Below, in pieces: positions 1-6,059 of a DNA stretch of 10,095 bases. Source of the stretch: CAYGWP01 sp964353455 (GTDB lineage Bacteria > Planctomycetota > Phycisphaerae > FEN-1346); the NCBI GenBank assembly GCA_964353455.1, contig CAYGWP010000521.1:1-10095 (forward strand). The letters are read 5' to 3'. Numbering within the stretch: the stretch's first letter is position 1; each line of letters begins with the position of its first letter. A model generated the notes under the pieces. The model saw only the letters and a list, made by a program, of their open reading frames with translations, did not search any database and was not told where the DNA came from. Position numbers and translations under genes: made by a program.

Positions 1-22
1 CGTGGGCCCGCCCCGAGTTCCT

Positions 23-50
23 GCGCGGCGGGTCTCCCGACCCGCCGCGC
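23..50 (+). repeat. 28-bp GC palindrome, copy 1 (forward)
   Basis: Perfect inverted repeat: arms GCGCGGCGGGTC and GACCCGCCGCGC (12 bp each) around the loop TCCC. The loop makes the element directional; TCCC on the plus strand is called forward here. It lies 22 bp past the stop codon of the minus-strand radical SAM/SPASM gene. Its RNA hairpin could stabilise or end that transcript, but no T-run follows, so a classical intrinsic terminator is unlikely. Five more copies occur in this window, all between genes. Confidence 0.9.
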
Positions 51-72
51 GAGCCCCTGATCTTCAGCTGCG

Positions 73-1059
73 CTACGCCTTGCGCGGGCTCTCCAGCAGT
101 TCATGCACCCAGTGTTGATAGCCCGCCTTGCCCCAACTGGAAAGCGACGGGCCGGAGCACTTGTGGCAGCACTCCAGGTGCGGCCCGCGGAGCGTGGCGG
201 CCCGGACGGCCTCGAACTTCTCGCCGCGCCAGATACCGGCGATGGTGGCCCCCGGCCGCGCAAGGTCGCCCACCGTTTCGCGGTCCCCCCAATCGTTGAA
301 GCAGGCGTTCACCAGCCCCGCCGGGCTGATCGAGAACCGTTCCCAGAGTTGCACGCACGGGACGTGGGCCTCGTCCTTGCGCTCGCCGGCGTACGGGTCG
401 CTGATGCGTCCGGCGTACGTGTGGAACGGGCGGACGATCACCTTGTCGCACATCGGCCGCCAGAACGCCTCGAACGTGCGGCGGTGCGGGCGGAAGTCCG
501 GATGGTCAACGGCCGAAATCACGACCTTGAGTTTCGATTCCGGCCGCGCGCTCCGCGCCGCGAAGAGTCTCCGCACGGCCTCGACCACATCCGCGAAGTG
601 CCCGTTCCGCCGCCACGCGACGTACCGCTCCTCGTCGGCCGCATCGGCGCTTATCTCAAGCAGATCCAGGCGGGCGTCGAGAATCCCATCGACGTGCCGC
701 CCCAGGAAGACGCCGTTGGTGAAACTGGCGACCGCCCCGACGCCGCGGTCCTTGGCGTAGGCGATCATGCGGACGTAATCGGGGTGGGCCATCGGCTCTC
801 CGCGCGAGTGGATGCGAAGGATGGCCCAGGGGTGCGCGGCCGTCCCGTCGGCCGCCTTCCGCCAGAGGCCGAAGGGAAAGAACGCGGGCGGCAGTTCCGC
901 GGCACGCTCCGGCGAGAGTTCACCCATGTTCTTCTGACCCATCGGACAGTATAGACATTTAGACGGACACACTCCCGACACGAGCGCAACCTGCACCACC
1001 GGCGGAAACCGCCCGTAACGCGCATCGTTGAACCCGTACCTCGCCGGCGCCTCGCTCAT
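73..1059 (-). CDS. Radical SAM/SPASM-type protein
   Basis: A 328-residue protein with a canonical radical SAM cluster motif C-x3-C-x2-C at Cys31, Cys35 and Cys38 (GVCPSKCLYC). The radical SAM barrel continues through residues of the form R-x-H-S-R-G-E-P (about 82-89) and TNG (114-116). The C-terminal part carries a reduced SPASM/twitch-like set: Cys235, then a G-x4-C ending at Cys253, then Cys298-x2-Cys301 with an extra Cys297, which could hold one auxiliary Fe-S cluster. The ATG at 1059 is chosen because its ATGA overlaps the stop of the upstream gene, a GGAAGG ribosome site sits 7 nt upstream, and the family-like sequence starts just after it; the frame stays open to 1290, but that stretch reads as a shadow of the upstream gene. 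It is the second gene of an operon with a B12-binding radical SAM gene, so both probably modify the same substrate or pathway. The substrate cannot be told from the sequence. Confidence 0.9.
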   Translation of the reverse strand: MSEAPARYGFNDARYGRFPPVVQVALVSGVCPSKCLYCPMGQKNMGELSPERAAELPPAFFPFGLWRKAADGTAAHPWAILRIHSRGEPMAHPDYVRMIAYAKDRGVGAVASFTNGVFLGRHVDGILDARLDLLEISADAADEERYVAWRRNGHFADVVEAVRRLFAARSARPESKLKVVISAVDHPDFRPHRRTFEAFWRPMCDKVIVRPFHTYAGRISDPYAGERKDEAHVPCVQLWERFSISPAGLVNACFNDWGDRETVGDLARPGATIAGIWRGEKFEAVRAATLRGPHLECCHKCSGPSLSSWGKAGYQHWVHELLESPRKA

Positions 1060-2393
1060 ACCACGGCCTTCCGCTGGTCGCTCCATGCGATGCCCAGTTC
1101 CTCCAGCGCCTGCATGTACTGCTGCCGCCATCGGCGGACCTCGGCCGGCCCGAACGTCTCGGTCTTCATCACGAACCCCGCCGACTTCCCGCGCCCCACC
1201 TGGATATAGTGCGAAAAGTCCGGATCGATCCACGTGATGCCGTAACGGTCCGGCAGCGCAAACAGGTCCGTCCCGGGATACGGTATGCACGGGTACGCGA
1301 CCGCCTCATCGAGGGCGATGCCCCTGAGGGCCGCGATGCTCTCGGCCACCGTCGCGTCGGTCTCGCCGGGGAACCCGACGATGAAAAAGCCCCGCGTCAA
1401 AAGCCCCGCCGCACGCGCGGTCGCGAGGCCCGACTTGATGCGGTCAACCTGCGTTGCCTTGCCCATCCGCGCCAGGACCAGCGGCGAGAGCGATTCGATG
1501 CCGACCGCCACGTGGACGCAGCCCGCGGCGGCCAGGCGGCGGCACAACTCGACGCTGGAGAGCGATTCCGCCCGCGCGAAAATACGGAACCGGATGCGCA
1601 TCGGCCTCAGCAGATCGCAGATCGCCAGCGCACGCCCCACATCGTCGCAGAAGTTGTCATCGTTGAACCGGAACGCCTCCCAACCGCGCTTCACGTGCGA
1701 TTCCACCTCGCCCGCCACGTTCTCGGGGCTGCGGCCGCGCCAGTGCCCCCGCTCCACCACGCGCGAGTTGCAGAACCGGCACCGGTGATTGCAGCCGCGG
1801 CTGGAATCCAGCGACATCACCGGCGACCCGTTCAGGCGCCGCGTGTAGCCTGCCATGTCCGAGAACCGCTCGAAGTCGGGCAAGGGCAGGGCGTCGAGGT
1901 CCTCGATCGGGCAAGCGCGGATGATCTGCGGAATGTGGTCGGCCTCGCCCTGCTGCACGCGACGGAGGATTCCGAGGAACGCCTCCTCGCCTTCGCCGCA
2001 GACGGCGCAGTCGAAATCCCGCGCAACCTCCTCCGGAAGGGCGCTCGCGTGCGGGCCCCCCGCCACGCACACCGCGCTCGGGGACCGCTTGCGGAGCCTC
2101 TTCACGATCTCCTGCGCAATCTTGTAAGAGGTGGAGTACGTGCTGAATCCATAAACGTCGGCCGCAGGGACCAGCCGCACCAGGTCCTTGCCTGCCATCC
2201 CCGCCAGGTCGCAGACGGCCACGGGGAATCCGTTCCGGTGAACATACGTGGCGATCGAGACGAGTCCCCCCGGCGGCTGGCGGCGGTCATCCTCGATGTC
2301 CGGACTCGGCAGGTTGATGAGGACCGCCGTGATCCGGGGTTTCGGATGCCCGGCCCAGATACCCGAACTGATCGGCGGTGTTGTCATAGCCAT
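1056..2393 (-). CDS. B12-binding-domain radical SAM protein
   Basis: A 445-residue protein with the two-part layout of class B (cobalamin-dependent) radical SAM enzymes. Residues about 20-165 form a B12-binding-like Rossmann domain, with signature stretches AGGPHASALPEEV (111-123) and VCGEGE (131-136). A linker with LPDF follows (171-174). The radical SAM domain has C-x3-C-x2-C at Cys201, Cys205 and Cys208 (RGCNHRCRFC), then FNDDNF and GFPGET motifs. The family includes methyltransferases, ring-forming enzymes such as BchE, and many members of unknown function that bind no B12 methyl donor; the substrate here is unknown. I chose the ATG at 2393 (MAMTTPP) rather than an in-frame ATG at 2453, because a sigma70-like promoter lies between them with a predicted transcription start near 2411. 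No Shine-Dalgarno is evident at 2393. A second ATG at 2387 is possible. The gene overlaps the downstream SPASM-type gene by 4 nt. Confidence 0.9.
   Translation of the reverse strand: MAMTTPPISSGIWAGHPKPRITAVLINLPSPDIEDDRRQPPGGLVSIATYVHRNGFPVAVCDLAGMAGKDLVRLVPAADVYGFSTYSTSYKIAQEIVKRLRKRSPSAVCVAGGPHASALPEEVARDFDCAVCGEGEEAFLGILRRVQQGEADHIPQIIRACPIEDLDALPLPDFERFSDMAGYTRRLNGSPVMSLDSSRGCNHRCRFCNSRVVERGHWRGRSPENVAGEVESHVKRGWEAFRFNDDNFCDDVGRALAICDLLRPMRIRFRIFARAESLSSVELCRRLAAAGCVHVAVGIESLSPLVLARMGKATQVDRIKSGLATARAAGLLTRGFFIVGFPGETDATVAESIAALRGIALDEAVAYPCIPYPGTDLFALPDRYGITWIDPDFSHYIQVGRGKSAGFVMKTETFGPAEVRRWRQQYMQALEELGIAWSDQRKAVV
1067..1072 (-). promoter_or_regulatory. Ribosome binding site GGAAGG inside upstream gene
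   Basis: On the minus strand GGAAGG lies 7 nt before the ATG at 1059, inside the last codons of the B12-binding radical SAM gene. Together with the 4-nt ATGA stop/start overlap it decides the start of the SPASM-type gene and suggests translational coupling. Confidence 0.6.
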
Positions 2394-2417
2394 CACCCGG
2401 ATGTTACTATGCTTGGG

Positions 2418-2447
2418 ATTATGCCATATTTCATGGCGGCGAGTCAA
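2418..2447 (-). promoter_or_regulatory. Sigma70-like promoter of the radical SAM operon
   Basis: On the minus strand, TTGACT (2447-2442) and CATAAT (2423-2418) each differ from the -35 and -10 consensus by one base and are 18 bp apart. The -10 is preceded by TGG, an extended -10 element (TGn). Transcription would start near 2411, leaving a leader of about 18 nt before the ATG at 2393. The locally AT-rich stretch stands out from its GC-rich surroundings. Inferred by eye only. Confidence 0.6.
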
Positions 2448-2798
2448 GAACATTCTTCGTGAATTCAGTTCCTGTCTTTCTCAGTGGCAGGCAATGGTGG
2501 AAGGACAAGGAACCTGCGGCTTGCATCTGCCGCAAGATGCCCCGTCGGCATGGCGTAACCCCTTGTTTGGCCGAGAGTTAGGTGTCGCGGCCGGGACTGT
2601 GCCGCATGCCGGTTTGGGACCGTTCACCCTGCCGCGGAACATGACAACGCGGACAGGCGCGGTTGCGCACTCAGCGTGCTTCCCCTGTGAGGGCGGCATG
2701 CCACCGGCAACGGCGCTTGCCTGCGCAAGTGACGCAGTGCTTTTCGCGCAAGATTCTCATCGACCCGAGGAACCCGCCGGAGTAAAGTGGGGGCGGCC
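2448..2798. other. Gene-poor divergent intergenic region
   Basis: About 350 bp between the minus-strand radical SAM operon and the plus-strand hydrolase. I see no convincing gene. A 72-codon minus-strand reading frame (2481-2699) has six cysteines, but its third positions are far less G/C-biased than the neighbours and it has no ribosome site. Two overlapping hairpins that exclude each other lie at 2515-2540, and a small CTTGC/GCAAG hairpin at 2716-2729. No clear plus-strand promoter for the hydrolase was found. Confidence 0.5.
2515..2540. other. Overlapping, mutually exclusive hairpins
   Basis: TGCGGC (2515-2520) can pair with GCCGCA (2529-2534). GCATCT (2523-2528), lying in that loop, can instead pair with AGATGC (2535-2540), whose loop is then GCCGCA. 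A third option pairs CTTGC (2520-2524) with GCAAG (2532-2536). This is an attenuator-like arrangement but very short, and no transcript is known to cross it. Confidence 0.3.
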
Positions 2799-4031
2799 AT
2801 GATTGGCGGGATGCGTTTTTTCATCACGGGATGTCTGCTTGCGGCGGTGCTGTGTGCCTCGGCGCACGCGGGAGAATCCCCTGCGCCTGCCGGCGGCGAT
2901 GCCGTCCTCGGTGCGGTGATCGACGGCGTCGATGTCAAGATATTCATACCCGAAGATGCTAAGGTCGTACGCGGCGCAATCGTCCACGCGGCTCACTACA
3001 CGATGAACCCCCAGGACCGCTGGGCCGAGACCTGCCGCAGACTCTCCTTCGCCCACGTGGCGCTGAACATCGACCTGAAGACGACCAACCGCCCCACCAA
3101 ACTCCGCAAGGCGCTCGACGAGGGCCTGAGGAAGTTCGCCGCCGAGTCCGGACACGCGGAACTGGTGAACCTGCCGCTGGCCGGCACGGGCCACTCGGCG
3201 GGAGGCATGGTATCAGCCACGCTCCTTAAGACCCCGGAGCGCACCCTCACCAACGCCGTGAGTTGCGGCTGGATAGCCGACCCCGAAAAGATGACGCCCG
3301 AGGCCCAGGCCGTTCCGTTCGTCTTCACGCTCGGGGCAATTCCGGACGACTTCAAGATGTTGCCGGGCATCGAGGCGAACTTCATCCCCGCCCGCAAGAA
3401 GGGCCTGCCGTGGGGACTGGCGGTGCAGTGGGGGATCGCCCACGATTTCGGCAACTCCGCCACGCTCTTCGTTCCGTGGATGATCGCGGTGGCCGAGGCC
3501 CGCATACCGAAGGACTGGGACCCGCGGTCCGGTCCGCCGAAACTCCGGGCGATGAGGCAGGAGGACGGTTGGCTGGGCGACCGCGCGAGCGTAGAGGGGA
3601 ACTTCGCCACCGTCGCCGCGTGGGCCGACTATCGGGGCGACAAGTCGCTCGCCACGTGGCTCCCGAGCCGCGCGGTGGCTTGCGTCTGGCGGGCGATCAT
3701 GTCGAAGGACCCGCCTGTGGTTCTTGAGGCGGCCGCCGCAGACGGCACCGCGCTCGGCGCGTGGAATCCGAAGGCCGAGCGCGGCATGATGGTCAACCCC
3801 GGCGCGGAGATCGTCCTGAGCGCGGGCGTCCGCGAGGGCGCCGCCGTCTCGAAGGTCGAGTTCTTCGACGGCGACCTCCTGCTCGGCGCGGCGACGCAGG
3901 CGCCGTGGAAGTTCGTGTGGAAGAACGCCGCGCAGGGGCCGCACGCCGTCTTCGGCCAGTGGACCGGGCCTGACAAGAAGCCCGGCGTCACGAGCCCCGC
4001 GCTCATCGTTGTCCGCAAACGGGCCAAGTAG
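2799..4031 (+). CDS. Secreted alpha/beta-hydrolase-like protein with Ig-like C-terminus
   Basis: A 410-residue protein from ATG 2799. Residues about 5-24 form a Sec signal peptide (positive MR, a hydrophobic core FFITGCLLAAVLC, then an AHA cleavage site before Gly25). Residues about 40-290 look like an alpha/beta hydrolase: the nucleophile elbow is G-H-S-A-G with Ser133, and His215 in GIAHDFGN is a candidate catalytic histidine. Asp183 or Asp184 may be the acid, but this is a guess. The last 80 residues or so match the bacterial Ig-like (Big_17-type) pattern, with VSKVEFFDGDLLLG followed by an aromatic PWKFVW strand. These tails usually serve in extracellular binding or as spacers. Alternative starts are GTG 2787, which has GGAG 4 nt upstream, and ATG 2811, which gives the tidiest signal peptide. 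The substrate is unknown; ester or sugar-ester hydrolysis at the cell surface is possible. The gene is followed by a palindrome pair and an MFS permease on the same strand. Confidence 0.8.
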   Translation: MIGGMRFFITGCLLAAVLCASAHAGESPAPAGGDAVLGAVIDGVDVKIFIPEDAKVVRGAIVHAAHYTMNPQDRWAETCRRLSFAHVALNIDLKTTNRPTKLRKALDEGLRKFAAESGHAELVNLPLAGTGHSAGGMVSATLLKTPERTLTNAVSCGWIADPEKMTPEAQAVPFVFTLGAIPDDFKMLPGIEANFIPARKKGLPWGLAVQWGIAHDFGNSATLFVPWMIAVAEARIPKDWDPRSGPPKLRAMRQEDGWLGDRASVEGNFATVAAWADYRGDKSLATWLPSRAVACVWRAIMSKDPPVVLEAAAADGTALGAWNPKAERGMMVNPGAEIVLSAGVREGAAVSKVEFFDGDLLLGAATQAPWKFVWKNAAQGPHAVFGQWTGPDKKPGVTSPALIVVRKRAK

Positions 4032-4055
4032 TAGCGCAACGCCACTTGAGCCCTG

Positions 4056-4083
4056 GCGCGGTGGGTCTCCCGACCCACCGCGC
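4056..4083 (+). repeat. 28-bp GC palindrome, copy 2 (forward, compensated variant)
   Basis: Arms GCGCGGTGGGTC and GACCCACCGCGC around loop TCCC. Relative to copy 1, arm base 7 is C to T and the paired base of the other arm is G to A, so a C-G pair has become T-A and the stem stays perfect. It forms a head-to-head inverted pair with copy 3. It is also flanked by TGAGCCC (4047-4053) and GGGCTCA (4100-4106), a further short inverted repeat. Confidence 0.9.
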
Positions 4084-4118
4084 CCGAAAGCGGCGTCGCG
4101 GGCTCAGCAGCGCGGTGT

Positions 4119-4146
4119 GCGCGGCGGGTCGGGAGACCCGCCGCGC
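4119..4146 (-). repeat. 28-bp GC palindrome, copy 3 (inverted)
   Basis: Exact reverse complement of copy 1 (loop reads GGGA on the plus strand). It lies 35 bp after copy 2 in opposite orientation, so the two could also pair with each other into a long hairpin. A partial arm-like octamer GCGCGGTG sits just before it at 4110-4117. It ends 48 bp before the MFS start codon. A TATAGT hexamer begins 12 nt after it. Confidence 0.9.
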
Positions 4147-4158
4147 GAAATGCCGTTG

Positions 4159-4164
4159 TATAGT
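4159..4164 (+). promoter_or_regulatory. Possible -10 element (TATAGT) before the MFS gene
   Basis: TATAGT differs from TATAAT by one base and lies 30 nt before the MFS start codon. No good -35 is present at 17 bp, where the sequence is the palindrome arm. The call rests on position and on a similar TAGTAT hexamer exactly 12 nt after palindrome copy 6 upstream of the kinase fusion. Confidence 0.25.
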
Positions 4165-4183
4165 CAGGTCCCCGGCAATCAGC

Positions 4184-4189
4184 AAGGAG
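4184..4189 (+). promoter_or_regulatory. Ribosome binding site AAGGAG for the MFS gene
   Basis: A strong Shine-Dalgarno AAGGAG lies 5 nt before the ATG at 4195. It decides the start: the frame remains open upstream to 4009, but only by translating through the two palindromes, giving repeat-derived Gly-Ser-Pro-Asp-Pro-Pro-Arg peptide. Confidence 0.8.
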
Positions 4190-4194
4190 CCATC

Positions 4195-5853
4195 ATGTCA
4201 CAGTCGGCGACGGTTGGCGCAGGCGGCGTGACCGCGGTGCATGCCGCGCGGCTGTTCAGTGCCAGTTGCATCGCCCTGACCTGCGGGGCGGCGATGTTCG
4301 CGGTGACCGGCGACATCGCCACCGCCCTGAAGCACGATTTCGTTCTCAGCAACAAGCAGATGGGCCTCCTCATGGGCTGGCCGGGATGGGGATTCCCGCT
4401 TGGCCTGTTCGCCTTCGGGCCGCTCTGCGACGCGATCGGGATGCGGCGCGTGCTCCGCCTTGCGGTTGTGTTCCACGCGGCCGGCATCCTGATGATGGTC
4501 TTCGCCGACGGCTTCGGGATGCTTTTTGCGGGCGCGACCGTGAACGCCCTGGGGTCGGGGGCGGTCGAGGCCGCCTGCAACCCGCTCATCGCAACCATCT
4601 ATCCAGATAAGAAGACGCATAAACTCAACCAATTCCACATGTGGTTCCCCGGGGGCATCGTCATCGGCGGCGTGGCGTGCTACCTTATCAATCTCGTTTC
4701 TCCCGGCTGGTGGCAACTGAAACTTGCGATCTGCCTGGTTCCGGTGGCCGTTTACGGCGTCATGTTCACCGGCCAGTACTTCCCGCCCACGGAGCGGGTG
4801 GCCTCCGGCGTCTCGTTCGGCGGCATGTTCAGGGAAACGCTCCTGCAACCCCTCTTCCTGGTGCTCCTCTTCACGATGATGCTGACGGCCTCGATTGAAC
4901 TCGGCCCCAACCGCTGGATTCCCGCCGTCCTCCAGGCCGGCGGCATACCGGGCATCCTCGTCCTCGTCTGGATCACCGGCCTGATGGCGGTGCTGCGGTT
5001 CGCGGCCGGGCCGGTCGTCAAGTGGTTCGGGTCGAACTCGCTGCTCCTGCTGGTGTCGGCGGTGGTGGCGGGCCTGGGCCTTGCGGCCCTGAGTTTCGCC
5101 ACGAACGTGTACATCGCCGGCATCGCCGCGACGGTCTTCGCGCTGGGCGTGTGCTACTTCTGGCCGACGATGCTCGGTACCGTTGCCGAGCGCTTCCCGA
5201 AGGGCGGGGCGCTCGCGCTGGCGCTCATCGGCGGCGTCGGCGGACTCTTTGTCAACGGCGTCACCATCCCCGGCATGGGCTGGATTGCAGATAAGTATCT
5301 GCATCAGGAACTTGTGTATAAAGGCGCGGTTGACGGCCGGCCCGTGGACCGCCAGGCCGAGTCCGCCGCGGCCCTCCGCGACGTCCGGACGACTTACGCC
5401 GCGTGGGCCGCCTTCCTCGGCACCAGCCCCCAGGAGGAGGTCGCAAAGGCCGACATCTGGGCGGCGCTCGCCGAAGTGGACGCCGTCCTGGCCGCCTTCG
5501 ACGACGCCGGCAACCTTCCCGAGACGGCCACCGCCAACGCCCTGCGCATCGCCATCAAGGCCGGCCCCGCAGCCGCGCCCGCTGAGCGCGTCGAATCCCT
5601 CCCCGGAGGCCAGGCCCGGCCCCAGACCGTCGCCGAAATGCGGGCCGACATGCGCCTCCGGACCGAGGACCAGGCCTTCCGCGCCAAGTCGCGGGCCGAG
5701 GCCATCCTCAACCCCGCCGACAACAAGGGCGGCCTGATGTCGTTCCGCTGGGTCGCCCCGGTCTCGATAATCCTCGTTGGGGTCTTCGGCGCGATGTACC
5801 TCCAGGACCGCCGGCGATCAAGCCGGCCGCCGCCCATGCCCGCTGGGCGCTGA
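4195..5853 (+). CDS. MFS permease, FucP/FHS-like, with large insert before the last helix
   Basis: A 552-residue integral membrane transporter of the major facilitator superfamily. The loop 2-3 motif A is clear (G-x3-D-x2-G-x-R-R at 75-85). The stretch GSGAVEAACNP (120-130), then IYPDKKTHKLNQFH (135-148), resembles the NP and LN-x2-H pattern of FHS-family sugar permeases such as FucP, so a sugar or a related small polar solute carried with protons is the best guess. About eleven hydrophobic helices occupy residues 20-365. Residues about 373-515 are then hydrophilic, Ala/Arg/Glu-rich and probably helical, followed by a last membrane helix (about 517-536) and a basic tail. Typical MFS permeases of this group have about 400-440 residues and no such insert. 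The insert would sit between the last two helices; its side of the membrane depends on an uncertain helix count. The gene is preceded by a palindrome pair. Confidence 0.88.
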   Translation: MSQSATVGAGGVTAVHAARLFSASCIALTCGAAMFAVTGDIATALKHDFVLSNKQMGLLMGWPGWGFPLGLFAFGPLCDAIGMRRVLRLAVVFHAAGILMMVFADGFGMLFAGATVNALGSGAVEAACNPLIATIYPDKKTHKLNQFHMWFPGGIVIGGVACYLINLVSPGWWQLKLAICLVPVAVYGVMFTGQYFPPTERVASGVSFGGMFRETLLQPLFLVLLFTMMLTASIELGPNRWIPAVLQAGGIPGILVLVWITGLMAVLRFAAGPVVKWFGSNSLLLLVSAVVAGLGLAALSFATNVYIAGIAATVFALGVCYFWPTMLGTVAERFPKGGALALALIGGVGGLFVNGVTIPGMGWIADKYLHQELVYKGAVDGRPVDRQAESAAALRDVRTTYAAWAAFLGTSPQEEVAKADIWAALAEVDAVLAAFDDAGNLPETATANALRIAIKAGPAAAPAERVESLPGGQARPQTVAEMRADMRLRTEDQAFRAKSRAEAILNPADNKGGLMSFRWVAPVSIILVGVFGAMYLQDRRRSSRPPPMPAGR

Positions 5854-5934
5854 AGTGCCGGTGCTGACAGCGGCATTGCCGGGCAGGGTCGGCAGCGCGT
5901 CGGGGAACCGCTGGTCTTCGGGCCGGCCGCGGGA

Positions 5935-5940
5935 TATACT
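5935..5940 (+). promoter_or_regulatory. Possible -10 element (TATACT)
   Basis: TATACT differs by one base from the -10 consensus in an otherwise GC-rich stretch after the MFS stop. The best -35 at 17 bp (TGGTCT) matches only half the consensus. If used, transcription of the SPL-like gene would start near 5947 and the leader of about 110 nt would contain palindrome copy 4. Weak call. Confidence 0.25.
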
Positions 5941-5958
5941 TCCGCCGGCGGGGATGTT

Positions 5959-6042
5959 TGATATGACAGCGCTAGATTCGTACTTTGCGCGGCGGGTCTC
6001 CCGACCCGCCGCGCAAGAACTGGAAGTGGCGATGTCATATCA
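5959..6042. repeat. Imperfect inverted repeat enclosing palindrome copy 4
   Basis: TGATATGACAGCGC (5959-5972) and GCGATGTCATATCA (6029-6042) are reverse complements with one mismatch in 14. They enclose 56 bp that contains the 28-bp palindrome. The right arm ends 17 nt before the start codon of the SPL-like gene and just before its ribosome site. Confidence 0.7.
5987..6014 (+). repeat. 28-bp GC palindrome, copy 4 (forward)
   Basis: Identical to copy 1 (loop TCCC). The only single copy upstream of a plus-strand gene; it is nested within a second inverted repeat and lies 45 bp before the SPL-like start codon. The sequence after it contains AAGTGGCG, which also occurs on the minus strand beside copy 2 (CGCCACTT at 4040-4047), suggesting that some flank moved with the repeat. 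Confidence 0.9.
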
Positions 6043-6046
6043 GGCG

Positions 6047-6052
6047 GGAAGG
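6047..6052 (+). promoter_or_regulatory. Ribosome binding site before the SPL-like gene
   Basis: GGAAGG... reading as GGGAAGGTGAG lies 3-7 nt before ATG 6060, a good Shine-Dalgarno match. It supports 6060 over the upstream in-frame start at 5985, which would translate the palindrome. Confidence 0.65.
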
Positions 6053-6059
6053 TGAGACT

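Noticed and set aside
103..954. Plus-strand frame of 283 codons opposite the SPASM-type gene
   Set aside because: Antisense shadow of a gene with intact cluster cysteines.
2394..2453. N-terminal extension of the B12-binding radical SAM protein to ATG 2453
   Set aside because: The promoter at 2418-2447 lies within the extension, and the extra 20 residues do not resemble the family.
1209..2462. Long plus-strand reading frame (417 codons) opposite the B12-binding radical SAM gene
   Set aside because: It lacks domain motifs, is rich in Arg/Ala/His as expected of an antisense frame in GC-rich DNA, and lies over a gene with clear catalytic motifs.
2394..2798. Cobalamin riboswitch upstream of the B12-binding radical SAM gene
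   Set aside because: The predicted leader is only about 18 nt and no B12-box-like sequence was seen.
4009..4194. N-terminal extension of the MFS gene upstream of 4195
   Set aside because: The extension is translated palindrome sequence, and a strong AAGGAG lies just before ATG 4195.
4198..5304. Long minus-strand frame (368 codons) opposite the MFS gene
   Set aside because: Highly charged, His/Arg/Glu-rich sequence without motifs; it mirrors the hydrophobic codons of the real transporter.
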